Source of the DNA: Nonomuraea glycinis
GTDB lineage: Bacteria > Actinomycetota > Actinomycetes > Streptosporangiales > Streptosporangiaceae
Direction: 5' to 3'
Length of the DNA stretch: 64,000 nt
NCBI RefSeq assembly: GCF_014646515.1
Contig: NZ_BMNK01000001.1
Location: forward strand, 124,001-188,000
The position numbers and the translations under genes are program-made. Positions 8,811 to 18,472 of this stretch are shown here, piece after piece. Below the pieces are notes generated by a model. The model was not told the DNA's origin, made no database searches, and saw only the letters and a list, made by a program, of their open reading frames with translations. Numbering within the stretch: the first letter of the stretch is position 1; each line of letters begins with the position of its first letter.

Positions 8811-10721
8811 TTAGCGAGATTTAGTGATGTTCGTGGCTGCCCGCTTGAGAGCGCGGCCCGTGGGCTTGCCGGTCAGCCGTACCTTTTCTGAGGCTTTGAG
8901 GGTTTTGGTGTTGTTCACGCCGTGGGCCCAGTTGAGCCAGCCGGCGAGCAGGGCGCCGTCCAGCCGCAGCTTGGCGGTCTTGGCGCCCTTCAGCACCCGG
9001 TAGGCCTTGCCCAGCGACTGGGCCTTGGTCAGTTCGGGGAAGACCTTGCTGGCCTTGTGCGCCAGCCGCAGATAGCAGGTGAGCGTCGGGTCGGACAGCT
9101 TGCCGCTGCCACGGTGGACCTCCACCGCCCACTGCTTGGCCGTCATCCGCTTGGCGGCCGTGCCACGCGTGCAGACGGCCGGGGCCTTCGCGGCGGTGGT
9201 CGGCGACGGCGTCACCGTGACGGTCACCGTGACCGTGACGGTCGGCAGCGGGATCGGCGTCGGATCGGGGGTCGGGTCCACCGTGGGCTCTGGCGTGGGC
9301 CCGCTGCCCGTCGGGTCCGGCTCCGGGTCGGGATCGGGGGCCGGGTCGTCAGGACCGGGGCCCGGCGCGGACGGCGGGCTCTGGCTGATCTCCGGCTGCG
9401 GCGCCGTGCCGTTCAGCGCGGCGGCCACGTCCAGGCGCGGCGTGCGGACCTCCGCCCCGTCGACCTGATAGACGTACGGCCGGCCGGTCGTCTTCAGCTT
9501 GTCGATCAGCTCGGGCATCGGCGTCTGCGGGAACTTGGCCTTCAGCAGCGCCAGCGCGCCCGCCACGTGCGGGGTGGCCATCGAGGTGCCGCTGTGCACG
9601 GCCATCTGGTCGTCCGGCACCGACGACTCGATGTCCACGCCGGGCGCGAACAGGTCGAGCAGCGCGCCCCGGTTGGAGAAGTCGGCGATGGCGTCGCCGT
9701 CGTCGTTGGCGCCCACCGCCACCGCCGAGGAGATGCAGGCGGGGAAGGAGGCTCCTTCGAAGAACTCGTTGCCGGCGGCCACCACGGTCGCGACGCCCTT
9801 GGCCAGCAGGGCGTCGATCTTCGGCTTGAAGACCTGCGCCTCCTCGCTGTCGTCACAGGAGACGTCGGACGGCATGCCGCCCAGGCTCAGGTTCACCGCC
9901 GCGATCGGCTCGGTCATCGCGGCCACGTGGTCCAGGGCCAACCGCAGCGACGACTCGAAGGCGAGCAGGCAGGACGGCTCGCCGCACAGCTCCTCGTCGT
10001 TGATCCGGCTGAAGACCTGCACCGCGATGATCCCCGCGCCGGGTGCCACGCCGCCGCTGCCGGCCGCGATGCCGGCGACGTGCGTGCCGTGCTCGCACAG
10101 GTTCACCCCGCCGGCCTGGCACTTGGGGGTGGCGGCGTCGGCCGATGCGGGCCCGGTCTGGCTGACCTGCCCGTTCGGGCAGAGCGACTCGGCGCCCAGG
10201 TCCGGGTCCACCGCGGAGAAGCAGGCCTCGGCGACGATCCGGTCACCGAAGAACGGGTGGTTCCGGTCGATCCCGGTGTCCAGGATGGCGATGTTCTGCC
10301 CGGTGCCGGTCTGGCCGGCCGCGTGCGCCTGGTCGGCGCCGATCAGCTTGAGGCTGGAGGCCAGCGACGGGGGATAGGCGCGATCGCGGTGGATGGAGGT
10401 CACCCGGGGATCCTCGGCGAGCGCGGCCAGCTCCTCGGCCGTGCCCTCGACGACCATGAACGGCTGGCTCGCCGGCTGGAGGAGGACCTCCACGCTGTCG
10501 GCCGCCGCCTTACTGGCCACCGGGGCGTGCTGCGCCGGGTCGGTCAGCTCGACGATGGCGCGGACGGCGCCGCCGTCGACGGCTAAGCCCTCCTCCACCT
10601 TCTCCTCGGCGCTCTGGCTGACGCTGGGGGTCGGGGTGGGGGTGGGATCGTCGGCCAAGGCGGGCGCCGCCGGAAGCAGGGCCAGCACCAGCGAGCACAC
10701 GATCAGGGGGCGAAGTCGCAC
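8811..10721 (-). CDS. Secreted subtilisin-like protease with Pro-rich linker and unknown C-terminal domain
   Basis: A 636-residue secreted protease. It has a signal peptide ending near ALA-DD (~23), a propeptide (~45-118) and an S8 catalytic domain. The triad is Asp148 (AILDTGIDRNHPF), His211 (HGTHVAGIAAG) and Ser380 (HSGTSMATPHVAGA), with oxyanion Asn318. After the catalytic domain comes a Pro/Asp/Thr linker (~440-510, PDPDPEPDP then alternating TV). A basic ~120-residue C-terminal module with two cysteines follows, which I do not recognise (CTRGTAAKRMTAKQW, LAGWLNWAHGVN). Linker-plus-module architecture usually means substrate or wall binding. The GTG start has GGAGG upstream. It probably shares a transcript with the smaller protease downstream. 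Confidence 0.9.
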   Translation of the reverse strand: MRLRPLIVCSLVLALLPAAPALADDPTPTPTPSVSQSAEEKVEEGLAVDGGAVRAIVELTDPAQHAPVASKAAADSVEVLLQPASQPFMVVEGTAEELAALAEDPRVTSIHRDRAYPPSLASSLKLIGADQAHAAGQTGTGQNIAILDTGIDRNHPFFGDRIVAEACFSAVDPDLGAESLCPNGQVSQTGPASADAATPKCQAGGVNLCEHGTHVAGIAAGSGGVAPGAGIIAVQVFSRINDEELCGEPSCLLAFESSLRLALDHVAAMTEPIAAVNLSLGGMPSDVSCDDSEEAQVFKPKIDALLAKGVATVVAAGNEFFEGASFPACISSAVAVGANDDGDAIADFSNRGALLDLFAPGVDIESSVPDDQMAVHSGTSMATPHVAGALALLKAKFPQTPMPELIDKLKTTGRPYVYQVDGAEVRTPRLDVAAALNGTAPQPEISQSPPSAPGPGPDDPAPDPDPEPDPTGSGPTPEPTVDPTPDPTPIPLPTVTVTVTVTVTPSPTTAAKAPAVCTRGTAAKRMTAKQWAVEVHRGSGKLSDPTLTCYLRLAHKASKVFPELTKAQSLGKAYRVLKGAKTAKLRLDGALLAGWLNWAHGVNNTKTLKASEKVRLTGKPTGRALKRAATNITKSR

Positions 10722-10808
10722 CAGCGTCCTCCGAGACAGGATGATCCCGGAGTTTACGGTGATTTGTCAGGACCGCACAGTCCCTGAAAACCCTTTCTCA
10801 TCAGACTT

Positions 10809-12971
10809 TCAGGTAGGCGGCGCCGGCATCGACAACCACACCGCCCCCAGGGGCGGCACCCGCAAGGTCGTGGAGTACGGCAACCCGTGGCAGGGCTCCT
10901 CGACCGCCTCCACCGAGCCCAGGTTGCCCACCCCGCTGCCCCAGTACTCGTAGGCGTCGGTGTTGACCGCCTCCGTCCACTGCCCGCCGTACGGCAGGCC
11001 GAGGCGGTAGTTCTCGTGCGGCCCGCCACTGAAGTTGACCACGCACGCCACCGCGGACCCGTCGGCCGCGTAGCGCAGGAACGACAGCGTGTTGCCCGGC
11101 GCGTCGTCGGCGTCGATCCACCGGAACCCCTCCGGCTGGGTGTCCTGCTCCCACAGCGCGGGCGTCTCCCGGTAGAACCGGTTGAGGTCGCGCACCAGCC
11201 GCTGCACCCCCTGATGCCCGTCGAACTCCAGCACCCACCAGTCGAGCCCGCGCTCCTCCGACCACTCCGAGCCCTGGGCGAACTCACCGCCCATGAACAG
11301 CAGCTGCTTGCCTGGATGCGCCCACATGAAGGACAGCAGGGTCCGCACCTGGGCGAAGCGCTGCCACTCGTCGCCCGGCATCTTGCCCAGCAGCGAGCCC
11401 TTGCCGTGCACCACCTCGTCGTGCGACAGCGGCAGCACGTAGTTCTCGGAGTAGGCGTAGATGAGGGAGAAGGTCATCTGGTGGTGGTGGTACTGCCGGA
11501 AGACCGGCTCATGCCGCAGATACTCCAGCGTGTCGTGCATCCAGCCCATGTTCCACTTGAAGCCGAACCCGAGCCCGCCCAGGTGCACCGGCCGCGACAC
11601 ACCGGGCCAGGCCGTCGACTCCTCGGCGACGGTGATGATGCCGGGCGCCTCCCGGTAGCAGACCGCGTTCATCTCCTTGAGGAACTCGACCGCGTCGAGG
11701 TTCTCCCGGCCGCCGTAGACGTTCGGCGTCCACTCGCCCTCACGCCGGGAGTAGTCCAGGTAGAGCATCGAGGCGACCGCGTCCACCCGCAGGCCGTCGA
11801 TGTGGAACTCCTTCAGCCAGTAGACCGCGTTGGCCACCAGGAAGTTGCGCACCTCCCTGCGGCCGAAGTCGAAGACGTACGTCCCCCAGTCGGGGTGCTC
11901 GCCCCGTCCCGGGTCGGCGTGCTCGTACAGCGGGGTGCCGTCGAAGCGGGCCAGCGCCCACTCGTCCATCGGGAAGTGCGCCGGCACCCAGTCGAGCAGC
12001 ACCCCGATGCCCCGGCTGTGCATCTCGTCCACGAACCGGCGGAACTCGTCAGGCGTGCCGAACCTGGCCGTCGGCGCGTAGTAGGAGGTCACCTGGTAGC
12101 CCCACGACCCGCCGAACGGGTGCTCGGCCACCGGCATCAGCTGCACATGCGTGAACCCCAGGTCCGCGACGTACTCCGCGAGCTGGTCCGCCAGCTCCAG
12201 GTAGGACAGGCCGGGCCGCCACGAGCCCAGGTGCACCTCGTAGATGCTGGTGGGGCTGCGCTGCGCCTGCCTGCCGCCGCGCTCGGCCATCCACTCCGCG
12301 TCCTGCCAGACATAGTGCGACTGCTCCACCACCGACGCCGTCTGCGGCGGCACCTCGGTGCGCCTGGCCATCGGGTCGGCCTTGTCCCGCCACACGCCGT
12401 CGGCGCCCAGGACCTGGTACTTGTAACGCTCACCGGCCCCGATGCCCGGGACGAACAACTCCCAGACCCCCGAACGGCCCAGCGAGCGCATCGGGTAGGC
12501 GGTGCCGTCCCAGTGGTTGAAATCGCCCACGACCCTGATGCCCCGCGCGTTCGGCGCCCAGACGGCGAACGCGGTGCCCTGCACGTCCTGGTGCTCCATC
12601 ACCCGCGCGCCGAGCACCTCCCACAGCCGCTCGTGCCGGCCCTCGCCGATCAGGTGCAGGTCCACCTCCCCCAGCGTGGGCCAGTGGCGGTAGGGATCAC
12701 CGGCCACCTGGGGCTCGCCCCCGGCGTACTGGACGCTCAGGGTGTAGCCGGGGACCTTGTCCAGCCCCGGCACAGTGGTCTCGAACACCCCATGTGCCTG
12801 GTGTTTCATGTCGTGCGCGGTGCCGTCCTCCAGCACCACGCGGACACGTTCGGCGAGCGGGCGCAGCGCGCGGAAAGTGACCCCGCCGGTGACGGGGTGC
12901 GCTCCCAGCACGGAGTGCGGATCATGATGCGCCCCGCCCGCGAGGCGGTCGAGCTCTGTCCTCATCGGCAT
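10809..12971 (-). CDS. glgB: 1,4-alpha-glucan branching enzyme
   Basis: A 720-residue GH13 branching enzyme that makes alpha-1,6 branches in glycogen-like glucan. The N-terminal glgB-type and CBM48 modules cover ~1-230 ([18 protein letters not shown]). The catalytic barrel holds nucleophile Asp397 ([13 protein letters not shown]), acid/base Glu450 ([12 protein letters not shown]) and Asp518 ([12 protein letters not shown]). A C-terminal beta-domain completes the protein. The start is ATG 12971, and a second in-frame ATG lies two codons later. The gene is separate from the glgE/treS/mak cluster 21 kb away but supplies the branching step of that pathway. It is followed 87 bases later by the protease gene on the same strand. 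Confidence 0.95.
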   Translation of the reverse strand: MPMRTELDRLAGGAHHDPHSVLGAHPVTGGVTFRALRPLAERVRVVLEDGTAHDMKHQAHGVFETTVPGLDKVPGYTLSVQYAGGEPQVAGDPYRHWPTLGEVDLHLIGEGRHERLWEVLGARVMEHQDVQGTAFAVWAPNARGIRVVGDFNHWDGTAYPMRSLGRSGVWELFVPGIGAGERYKYQVLGADGVWRDKADPMARRTEVPPQTASVVEQSHYVWQDAEWMAERGGRQAQRSPTSIYEVHLGSWRPGLSYLELADQLAEYVADLGFTHVQLMPVAEHPFGGSWGYQVTSYYAPTARFGTPDEFRRFVDEMHSRGIGVLLDWVPAHFPMDEWALARFDGTPLYEHADPGRGEHPDWGTYVFDFGRREVRNFLVANAVYWLKEFHIDGLRVDAVASMLYLDYSRREGEWTPNVYGGRENLDAVEFLKEMNAVCYREAPGIITVAEESTAWPGVSRPVHLGGLGFGFKWNMGWMHDTLEYLRHEPVFRQYHHHQMTFSLIYAYSENYVLPLSHDEVVHGKGSLLGKMPGDEWQRFAQVRTLLSFMWAHPGKQLLFMGGEFAQGSEWSEERGLDWWVLEFDGHQGVQRLVRDLNRFYRETPALWEQDTQPEGFRWIDADDAPGNTLSFLRYAADGSAVACVVNFSGGPHENYRLGLPYGGQWTEAVNTDAYEYWGSGVGNLGSVEAVEEPCHGLPYSTTLRVPPLGAVWLSMPAPPT

Positions 12972-13102
12972 GTTCCTAACCCTGCCCTACGGCGACCGTC
13001 CAACCCAGCCACTGCCCGCATTCACTGCGACAATCACCGAAAGTGCTGAATCTTGGGTTTATCCACCCCAGAAACCACCACTTCGATCAGTTGCCGTGAC
13101 GC

Positions 13103-16100
13103 TCAGGCCTCCACACCCGGCTCCGAGAAGTCGTGACCGGCAGTGGCTCCTCCAGGTCGGGTGGCACCGGCCGTCATCGCGGCGGTGAACGCGTCGTCGC
13201 CCAGTGCCTGGCGCACCGCTGCCGTGATGCGGTCGACGTCGCCGCGTTCGGCGGGAGGCAGGGGCGCTCCCACCGACTCCCTGAGCGCGGCGGCCCCGCC
13301 CAGCAGCCGCGCCGCCTCGTCGTACCGTCCCCGCAGTGCCCGCGCTCCCGCGAGCCCTTCGAACGCCAGCGCCACCGCGCGCGGGTCACCGACCTTGCGG
13401 GCCGACGCCAGGCTCTGCAGGTGCAGGTCGAGCGCGCCCGCCGCGTCGCCGCGCTGCTCGGCGGCGAAACCCAGCTCCGCCAGGATCAGCGCCGCCCCCG
13501 GATCGCCCGACACCTCACGCACCCAGCCCAGCTGGGCGCGCATCCGGCGCTCCGCCTCGTCCAGCCGCCCCCGCCTCCTCGCCACCAGCGCCAGCCCCAC
13601 CTCGGCGAACTCCTCGGCCGGCCGGTTCGACTGCGACACGGCCAGCGCCCTGGCCCGCTCGTGGTAGTCCTCGGCCAGCGCGTGGTCACCGGTCAGCAGG
13701 GCGATCCGGCCCAGCCGGGACAGCGCGTCCGACACCGCGCTCCACAGCCCGAGCTCCTCGGCCCTGCGCAGCCCCGCCCGCCGCAGCTCGGCCGCCCGCT
13801 CGTAGTCGCCGGTGATCTCGGCGTACGTGCCCAGGTTCTCGGCGGCCCGCATCTCACCCCACCGGTCGCCCGCCGCCCGGAACAGCACCAGCCCCCGCTC
13901 GCCGTCCTCCCGTAGCGCCGCCACATCCCCGCGCATCGCCGCCCACCTGGCCCGTACGTTCAGCGCCGCGGCGGTGCCCCAGGTGTCGCCCAGGGCCTGG
14001 AAGTCGGCCAGCGCCTCGTCGATGAGCCGCACACTCGCCGACAGGTCATCGAACCCGAACAGGCAGAACCCCGCGAACCACCGAGCCCTCGCCCGGGCAA
14101 GCGGCTCCCCGACAGCCTCGAACCACCTGCCGTCGAACCACCGCGTCTTGTTCTGTCCTGGTGGGTCGTCGGGGGAGTGGGGTTGCTCCGTCTTGCCCTG
14201 GACCGGCGGGTCTTCGGGGGAGTCGAGTGGGTGGGAATCGGGTTGCGGGGGGCGGCCGGCCAGGAGGGCCAGGCCGGTCAGCCAGATTCGGGCCTGGACG
14301 TCGTCGGAGACGGCCACCACCGACTCCAGCGCCCGGCGGCCCTCGCCCAGCCTGCCGCGCAGCACCCAGTACCAGGCGGTCGCGTTCACCAGCCGGACGG
14401 CCTCCTCGGCCGCGCCGAGACGTACCGAAGCCTCGATCGCGGCGCGGATATTGTCACCCTCGGCGTCGAAGACGGCGAGCAGGCGGCGCTGCTCGTGCCC
14501 GCGCAGGTGGGGCTCGGCCCGCTCGGCGAGGTCGGCATAGTGGCGGGCGTGCCGGAGCCGCATCGCGTCCAGCTCCCCGGCCTCGGCCAGACGCTCCCGG
14601 CAGTAGGCGCCCACCGACTCCAGCAGCCGATAACGCGGCCCGGTCCCCGACCGGTCGCCCGGCAGCCCCGGCGCCGCTCCCGGCCGGTCGTGCAGTCCTG
14701 CCGGCTCGGTCACCGATCGGTCGACCACCTGTCCGGCCACCCGCGTTGGTCCCGCCACCACCAGCGATCGGTCGACCAGCCGGGTGAGCACGTCCACGAC
14801 GTCCGACCCGGAGTCGGCGCAGATGGCCTCGGCTGCCTCCAGGGTCCAGCCACCCGTGTGCACGGCCAGGCGTCGCAGGACCAGCCGCTCGGCTTCGGTC
14901 AGCAGTTCCCAGCTCCACGCGATCATCGCCCGCAAGGTCCGCTGCCGGGCGGGCGCGCCCCGCTGACCCGAGGCGAGCACCCGGAACCGGTCGTCGAGCC
15001 GGTCGGCGAGCTGGCGCGGGGTCAGCGCCCGCATCCGGGTGGCGGCCAGCTCCAGCGCGAGCGGAATCCCGTCCAGCCGCTCGCAGATCTCCGCCACCGC
15101 GGCGTCATCGTCCAGCCGTACGCCCGCCCGCGCGCGGAACAGCTCGACGGCGGCCGCACGCGCCAACGGCGGCACGCTCCACACCGTCTCGCCCGCGACC
15201 CGCAACGGCTCCTGACTCGTCGCCAGTATCCGCAGCCCCGGTGCGGCCCGTAGCAGCACCCCGGCCAGCTCGGCGACCTCGTCCACCACGTGCTCGCAGT
15301 TGTCCAGCACCAGCAGCGTCCGCCCGTCCCGCAGCGCCCCCGCCAGCCGATCGGTCAAAGCGCCGGGCACGTCGTCCCGCACCCCGAGGACCTTGGCCAC
15401 CGCGTCGGCCACACCCCCTCTCCCCTGTACGGACACCGCCCCCAACTCCACCAGCCAAACCCCGCCCGCAAACCCCGACCCCGCCACCTCCCGGGCATCG
15501 GGTTGGCCCGCAACCCCCAGCTCCCGGGGTTGGGTCGCGACCTCCAGGGCCAGGCGGGTCTTGCCGACGCCGCCAGGGCCGGTGAGAGTGATCAGCCGGG
15601 TGGTGGTCAGGAGTGAGCGAACCTCTGCCACCGCTTCCCGCCTGCCCACCAGGGCGGTGAGCGGGGCCGGAAGGTTGGTGCGGGGGCCGGTGGGGTGGGG
15701 GTCGGTGGGTGGGGTGGGGAAGGTGAGGGTGGGGGATTGATGGAGGATGGCCTGGTGCAGGGATGTCAGTTCTGGGCCGGGGTCGATGCCCAGGTCGTTG
15801 GCCAGGCGGCTGCGTAGGGCGGCGTAGCGGGTGAGGGCCTCGCTCTGCCGGCCGGCGCGGTAGAGGGAACGCAGGTGTACGGCCTGCAGTCGTTCGCGCA
15901 GCGGGTGCCGGCGCACCAGGTCGGCCAGCTCCGCCGCCAGCAGGTCGTGCTCGCCGAGTCCGAGGCGGGTCTCGGCCAGAGACTCCATCGCCACGAGTCG
16001 CTGCTCGTCCAGCTTGGCGATGGCGGTTCTGGTGAACTGCTCGTCGGCGAACTCGCCGTACGCCTCGCCCCGCCACAGCTCCAGGGCCTCGGTCAGCAGC

Positions 16101-16456
16101 GCACGCCGTACGGTGAGGTCGGTCGTGTGTGCGGCGCGGCCAAGCAGGGCCTGGAACAGGCCCGCGTCCACCTCCTCGGCCGCGACCCTGAGCAGGTAGC
16201 CGGGCGGCTGGAAGGTCACCAGGTCGCGATCGCCCAGCGCCTTGCGCAGCTGGGACGCCTTGACGCGCAGTGCGGCGGGGGCGTTGCCGGGCGGGCGGCC
16301 GCCCCACAGGTCCTCGGTCAGCCGGTCGGTGGAGACGGGCACACCCCGGTGTACGAGCAGATCGGCCAGCAGGGCGCGAACCTTGACCTCGGGCACCTGG
16401 ACCGGCTCCCCGGCCGCCGTCCACACAGCCAGGGGACCGAGCACCCCGAACCTCAT
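13103..16456 (-). CDS. AfsR/SARP-family transcriptional regulator with NB-ARC and TPR domains
   Basis: A 1117-residue regulator of the AfsR type. Residues ~1-95 are an OmpR-like winged-helix DNA-binding domain (MRFGVLGPLAVW). About 95-245 is the bacterial transcriptional activator domain. The P-loop GPGGVGKT lies at ~293-300 with an NB-ARC-like ATPase to ~560. The rest is TPR-like helices. The start at 16456 is preferred over an upstream ATG at 16525 because the family begins at MRFGVLGP and GGGAGG sits just upstream. Two low-complexity Pro-rich insertions are odd: one before YRLLESVGAYC and one near the DNA repeat at 14144-14233. It is divergent from an imine-reductase-like gene. Family members activate secondary metabolism, but no biosynthetic cluster is adjacent. 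Confidence 0.9.
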   Translation of the reverse strand: MRFGVLGPLAVWTAAGEPVQVPEVKVRALLADLLVHRGVPVSTDRLTEDLWGGRPPGNAPAALRVKASQLRKALGDRDLVTFQPPGYLLRVAAEEVDAGLFQALLGRAAHTTDLTVRRALLTEALELWRGEAYGEFADEQFTRTAIAKLDEQRLVAMESLAETRLGLGEHDLLAAELADLVRRHPLRERLQAVHLRSLYRAGRQSEALTRYAALRSRLANDLGIDPGPELTSLHQAILHQSPTLTFPTPPTDPHPTGPRTNLPAPLTALVGRREAVAEVRSLLTTTRLITLTGPGGVGKTRLALEVATQPRELGVAGQPDAREVAGSGFAGGVWLVELGAVSVQGRGGVADAVAKVLGVRDDVPGALTDRLAGALRDGRTLLVLDNCEHVVDEVAELAGVLLRAAPGLRILATSQEPLRVAGETVWSVPPLARAAAVELFRARAGVRLDDDAAVAEICERLDGIPLALELAATRMRALTPRQLADRLDDRFRVLASGQRGAPARQRTLRAMIAWSWELLTEAERLVLRRLAVHTGGWTLEAAEAICADSGSDVVDVLTRLVDRSLVVAGPTRVAGQVVDRSVTEPAGLHDRPGAAPGLPGDRSGTGPRYRLLESVGAYCRERLAEAGELDAMRLRHARHYADLAERAEPHLRGHEQRRLLAVFDAEGDNIRAAIEASVRLGAAEEAVRLVNATAWYWVLRGRLGEGRRALESVVAVSDDVQARIWLTGLALLAGRPPQPDSHPLDSPEDPPVQGKTEQPHSPDDPPGQNKTRWFDGRWFEAVGEPLARARARWFAGFCLFGFDDLSASVRLIDEALADFQALGDTWGTAAALNVRARWAAMRGDVAALREDGERGLVLFRAAGDRWGEMRAAENLGTYAEITGDYERAAELRRAGLRRAEELGLWSAVSDALSRLGRIALLTGDHALAEDYHERARALAVSQSNRPAEEFAEVGLALVARRRGRLDEAERRMRAQLGWVREVSGDPGAALILAELGFAAEQRGDAAGALDLHLQSLASARKVGDPRAVALAFEGLAGARALRGRYDEAARLLGGAAALRESVGAPLPPAERGDVDRITAAVRQALGDDAFTAAMTAGATRPGGATAGHDFSEPGVEA
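14144..14233. repeat. Two 45-bp tandem repeats inside the AfsR-type gene
   Basis: Two imperfect in-frame copies start at 14144 and 14189. Both begin CGTCTTG and share GGGTC-TCGGGGGA. Each encodes a 15-residue Pro/Asp-rich block in the TPR half of the regulator (shared core DDPPGQNKT / EDPPVQGKT). A second short duplication (TCGAACCACC twice, period 15) follows immediately and encodes RWFDG/RWFEA. Confidence 0.75.
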
Positions 16457-16546
16457 CCGCCCTCCCGTAACCAACTCCGAACCGCACCATAACCGTCGTT
16501 CCGCATCGTGGTGTCCGTCCAACACCTCTTAGTAGGAAATGCGGAA

Positions 16547-17401
16547 ATGTCGAACTCTATTTCGATCCTTGGTCTCGGTCTCATGGGGCAGGCGCTGGCC
16601 GGGTCCCTTCTGGACGCGGGCCACCAGGTCACCGTGTGGAACCGCTCGGCGGGCAAGGGGGACGACCTGGTCGCCAGAGGGGCGACGCGGGCGGCGACGG
16701 TGGCCGAGGCGGTGGCGGCGAGTCCGCTGGTGATCGTGTGCGTGCTGGACTACGCGGCGGTGCGCGCGCTGCTGACGGACGTCCCGCTGACCGGCCGCGT
16801 CCTGGTGAACCTCACCAACGGCCGCCCCTCCGAAGCCCGCGAGACGGCTGAGCTGGTGGCCGGGCGGGGTGGCGACTACCTTGACGGCGGCATCATGGCC
16901 GTCCCCCAGATGATCGGCCACCCGGGCGCGCTGATCCTCTACAGCGGCTCGCAGACCGCCTTCGACGGGCACCGGGACACGCTGGCGACCATGGCCGAGC
17001 CGCGCTTCGTGGGCGCCGACCCGGGCCTGGCCCCGCTGCTGGACCTGGCCATGCTGACCGGCATGTACGGCCAGATCGCCGGAGTCCTGGAGGCGGTGGC
17101 GCTGGTGGCCTCGGAGAAGGTGCCGGTGGCCGAGTTCACCAGCACGCTCCTGGTGCCGTGGTTGAACGCGATGGCGAGCACCATGCCGCAGCTGGCCGAG
17201 GAGATCGCGGCGGGCGACTACAGCACCGACGTGTCGAACCTGGAGATCAACCGGGTCGGCGTGGCGAACCTGGTCCTGGCCTTCGAGGAGCAGGGTGTCA
17301 AGCCCGACCTGCTCCTGCCCATGAAGGCCATCATCGACCAGCGCGTCGCCCGGGGCCACGGCGCCGAGGGCCTTCAGAGCCTGATCGAGGAGCTGCGCTG
17401 A
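16547..17401 (+). CDS. NAD(P)-dependent oxidoreductase, imine reductase / 6PGDH-like
   Basis: A 284-residue protein of the beta-hydroxyacid dehydrogenase / imine reductase superfamily. The Rossmann motif GLGLMG is at residues 9-14. WNRSAGK (31-37) carries the Arg typical of NADPH preference. GGIMAVPQMIG and DLAMLTGMYGQ resemble imine reductases, which reduce cyclic or linear imines, rather than classical hydroxyisobutyrate dehydrogenases. I chose ATG 16547 because AGGAA lies 8 bases upstream; the frame is open back to a GTG at 16508. It is divergently transcribed from the AfsR-type gene, with about 90 bases holding both promoters. Physiological substrate unknown. Confidence 0.8.
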   Translation: MSNSISILGLGLMGQALAGSLLDAGHQVTVWNRSAGKGDDLVARGATRAATVAEAVAASPLVIVCVLDYAAVRALLTDVPLTGRVLVNLTNGRPSEARETAELVAGRGGDYLDGGIMAVPQMIGHPGALILYSGSQTAFDGHRDTLATMAEPRFVGADPGLAPLLDLAMLTGMYGQIAGVLEAVALVASEKVPVAEFTSTLLVPWLNAMASTMPQLAEEIAAGDYSTDVSNLEINRVGVANLVLAFEEQGVKPDLLLPMKAIIDQRVARGHGAEGLQSLIEELR

Positions 17402-17428
17402 GCGGCATCAAGGAGCTGCCCTGAGCAG
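17388..17428. repeat. 23-bp-period direct repeat across the imine-reductase-like gene stop
   Basis: The last codons and stop of the preceding gene (AGGAGCTGCGCTGAGCGG, 17388-17405) are repeated almost exactly at 17411-17428 (AGGAGCTGCCCTGAGCAG). The second copy is non-coding. Confidence 0.7.
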
Positions 17429-17608
17429 GGTCGAGCGGTCTCGCCGGGAGGCGCTGGATCGGTCGGTCGGAGTGGTGTCGGGCGGTCGAGCGGGGTGGCG
17501 TCGCGGGTCGGGCACGAAATGATCTCGGATTGAGCGGTCCGTCGGTCCTGGCCTGACAGCCTGTCAAGCTGGCGGGCTCGTTCACTCCCGCGATCTTCAG
17601 AGGTGAGC

Positions 17609-18427
17609 ATGTACCCGCCCTCGTACCCCCCGCCGTTACGCCCGGTCCGCGGACTCGCCGTCTTCGCCATGGCGGCCCTGGCGGTCTACTCTGTCGCGGC
17701 GGTCGCCGTGGTGGTGAGCGATCTGCAGCAGGCCGCGCTCATCGACCGGATCCTCGTCGACCCGACCGTAACCGACGCCGAGATCAATCTCAGTGATGCG
17801 CTGGCAACCGTCTTCGCAGTGGCGGAGTTGGCGACCACCCTGCTGGCGATGGTGGCGTTCATGGTCTGGCTGTACCGGGTCAGGGCGAACGCCGAAATCA
17901 TTACGCCCGCAGAGCATCGGCGCGCCAGGATTTGGCTGGTCGCGGGGTGGATTGTGCCGATCGTCTCGTGGTGGTTCCCCAAGCAGATCATCGATGACAT
18001 CTGGACCGCTAGCCACCGCCGGGGCCTGGAGCCGTCCCCTCGCGCCGGGCTGGTCACCACCTGGTGGGCGGCCTGGCTGATGGGCTCTTGGACGTCGTAC
18101 GTGGCCGGACGCCTGTTCCTCAGGGCGGATGAGCCGGAGGCCATGGCCGCTGCGGCCAGGTTCGACGTAGTGTGCATCGCGCTGATGCTGGTGGCGGCGG
18201 GACTGGCGGCCATGGTGATCCACAAGATCAGCAAAGTCCAGGAGGCGCGGCGTCTGGAGCCCGTGCACCCGCAGGCGGGTGACGGCTGGCCCGCCGGAGC
18301 GGTGCAGCAGCAGCCGGGTGACGGCTGGGCCTCTGGAGGCGCGCAGCAGGCGGGTGACGGTTGGGCACAGCAGCGGGCCGGCGATGACTGGGCTTCTGGA
18401 GGGGTGCAGCGGACGGGCGAAGGCTGA
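17609..18427 (+). CDS. DUF4328 membrane protein with repetitive C-terminal tail
   Basis: A 272-residue integral membrane protein. It starts with a short Pro-rich segment (MYPPSYPPPLRPV) and has about five hydrophobic segments. The DUF4328 signature is clear: WLYRVRANAEIITPAEHRRARIW is followed by GWIVPIVSWWFPKQIIDDIW. The C-terminal ~65 residues are soluble and built of imperfect repeats around GDGWASGG. The biochemical role of DUF4328 proteins is unknown to me. The ATG at 17609 sits 6 bases after AGAGG; a GTG two codons earlier is an alternative. No operon partner is evident: the next gene is convergent and ends 46 bases downstream. Confidence 0.8.
   Translation: MYPPSYPPPLRPVRGLAVFAMAALAVYSVAAVAVVVSDLQQAALIDRILVDPTVTDAEINLSDALATVFAVAELATTLLAMVAFMVWLYRVRANAEIITPAEHRRARIWLVAGWIVPIVSWWFPKQIIDDIWTASHRRGLEPSPRAGLVTTWWAAWLMGSWTSYVAGRLFLRADEPEAMAAAARFDVVCIALMLVAAGLAAMVIHKISKVQEARRLEPVHPQAGDGWPAGAVQQQPGDGWASGGAQQAGDGWAQQRAGDDWASGGVQRTGEG
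18258..18420 (+). repeat. Degenerate tandem repeats encoding GDGW blocks
   Basis: The 3' end of the DUF4328 gene consists of four to five imperfect copies of a ~36-bp unit centred on CGGGTGACGG(C/T)TGG. It encodes (Q/A)GDGW or GDDW followed by a small-residue segment and glutamines. Confidence 0.65.
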
Positions 18428-18472
18428 GGCTCGGTGTGTGTGAGGGCTTTCGCCGTCGCCCGCTGTGGGTGG

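Noticed and set aside
10887..13049. 720-codon plus-strand frame opposite glgB
   Set aside because: It has the same length and position as glgB and a composition typical of a reverse-strand shadow, with no supporting motif or ribosome site.
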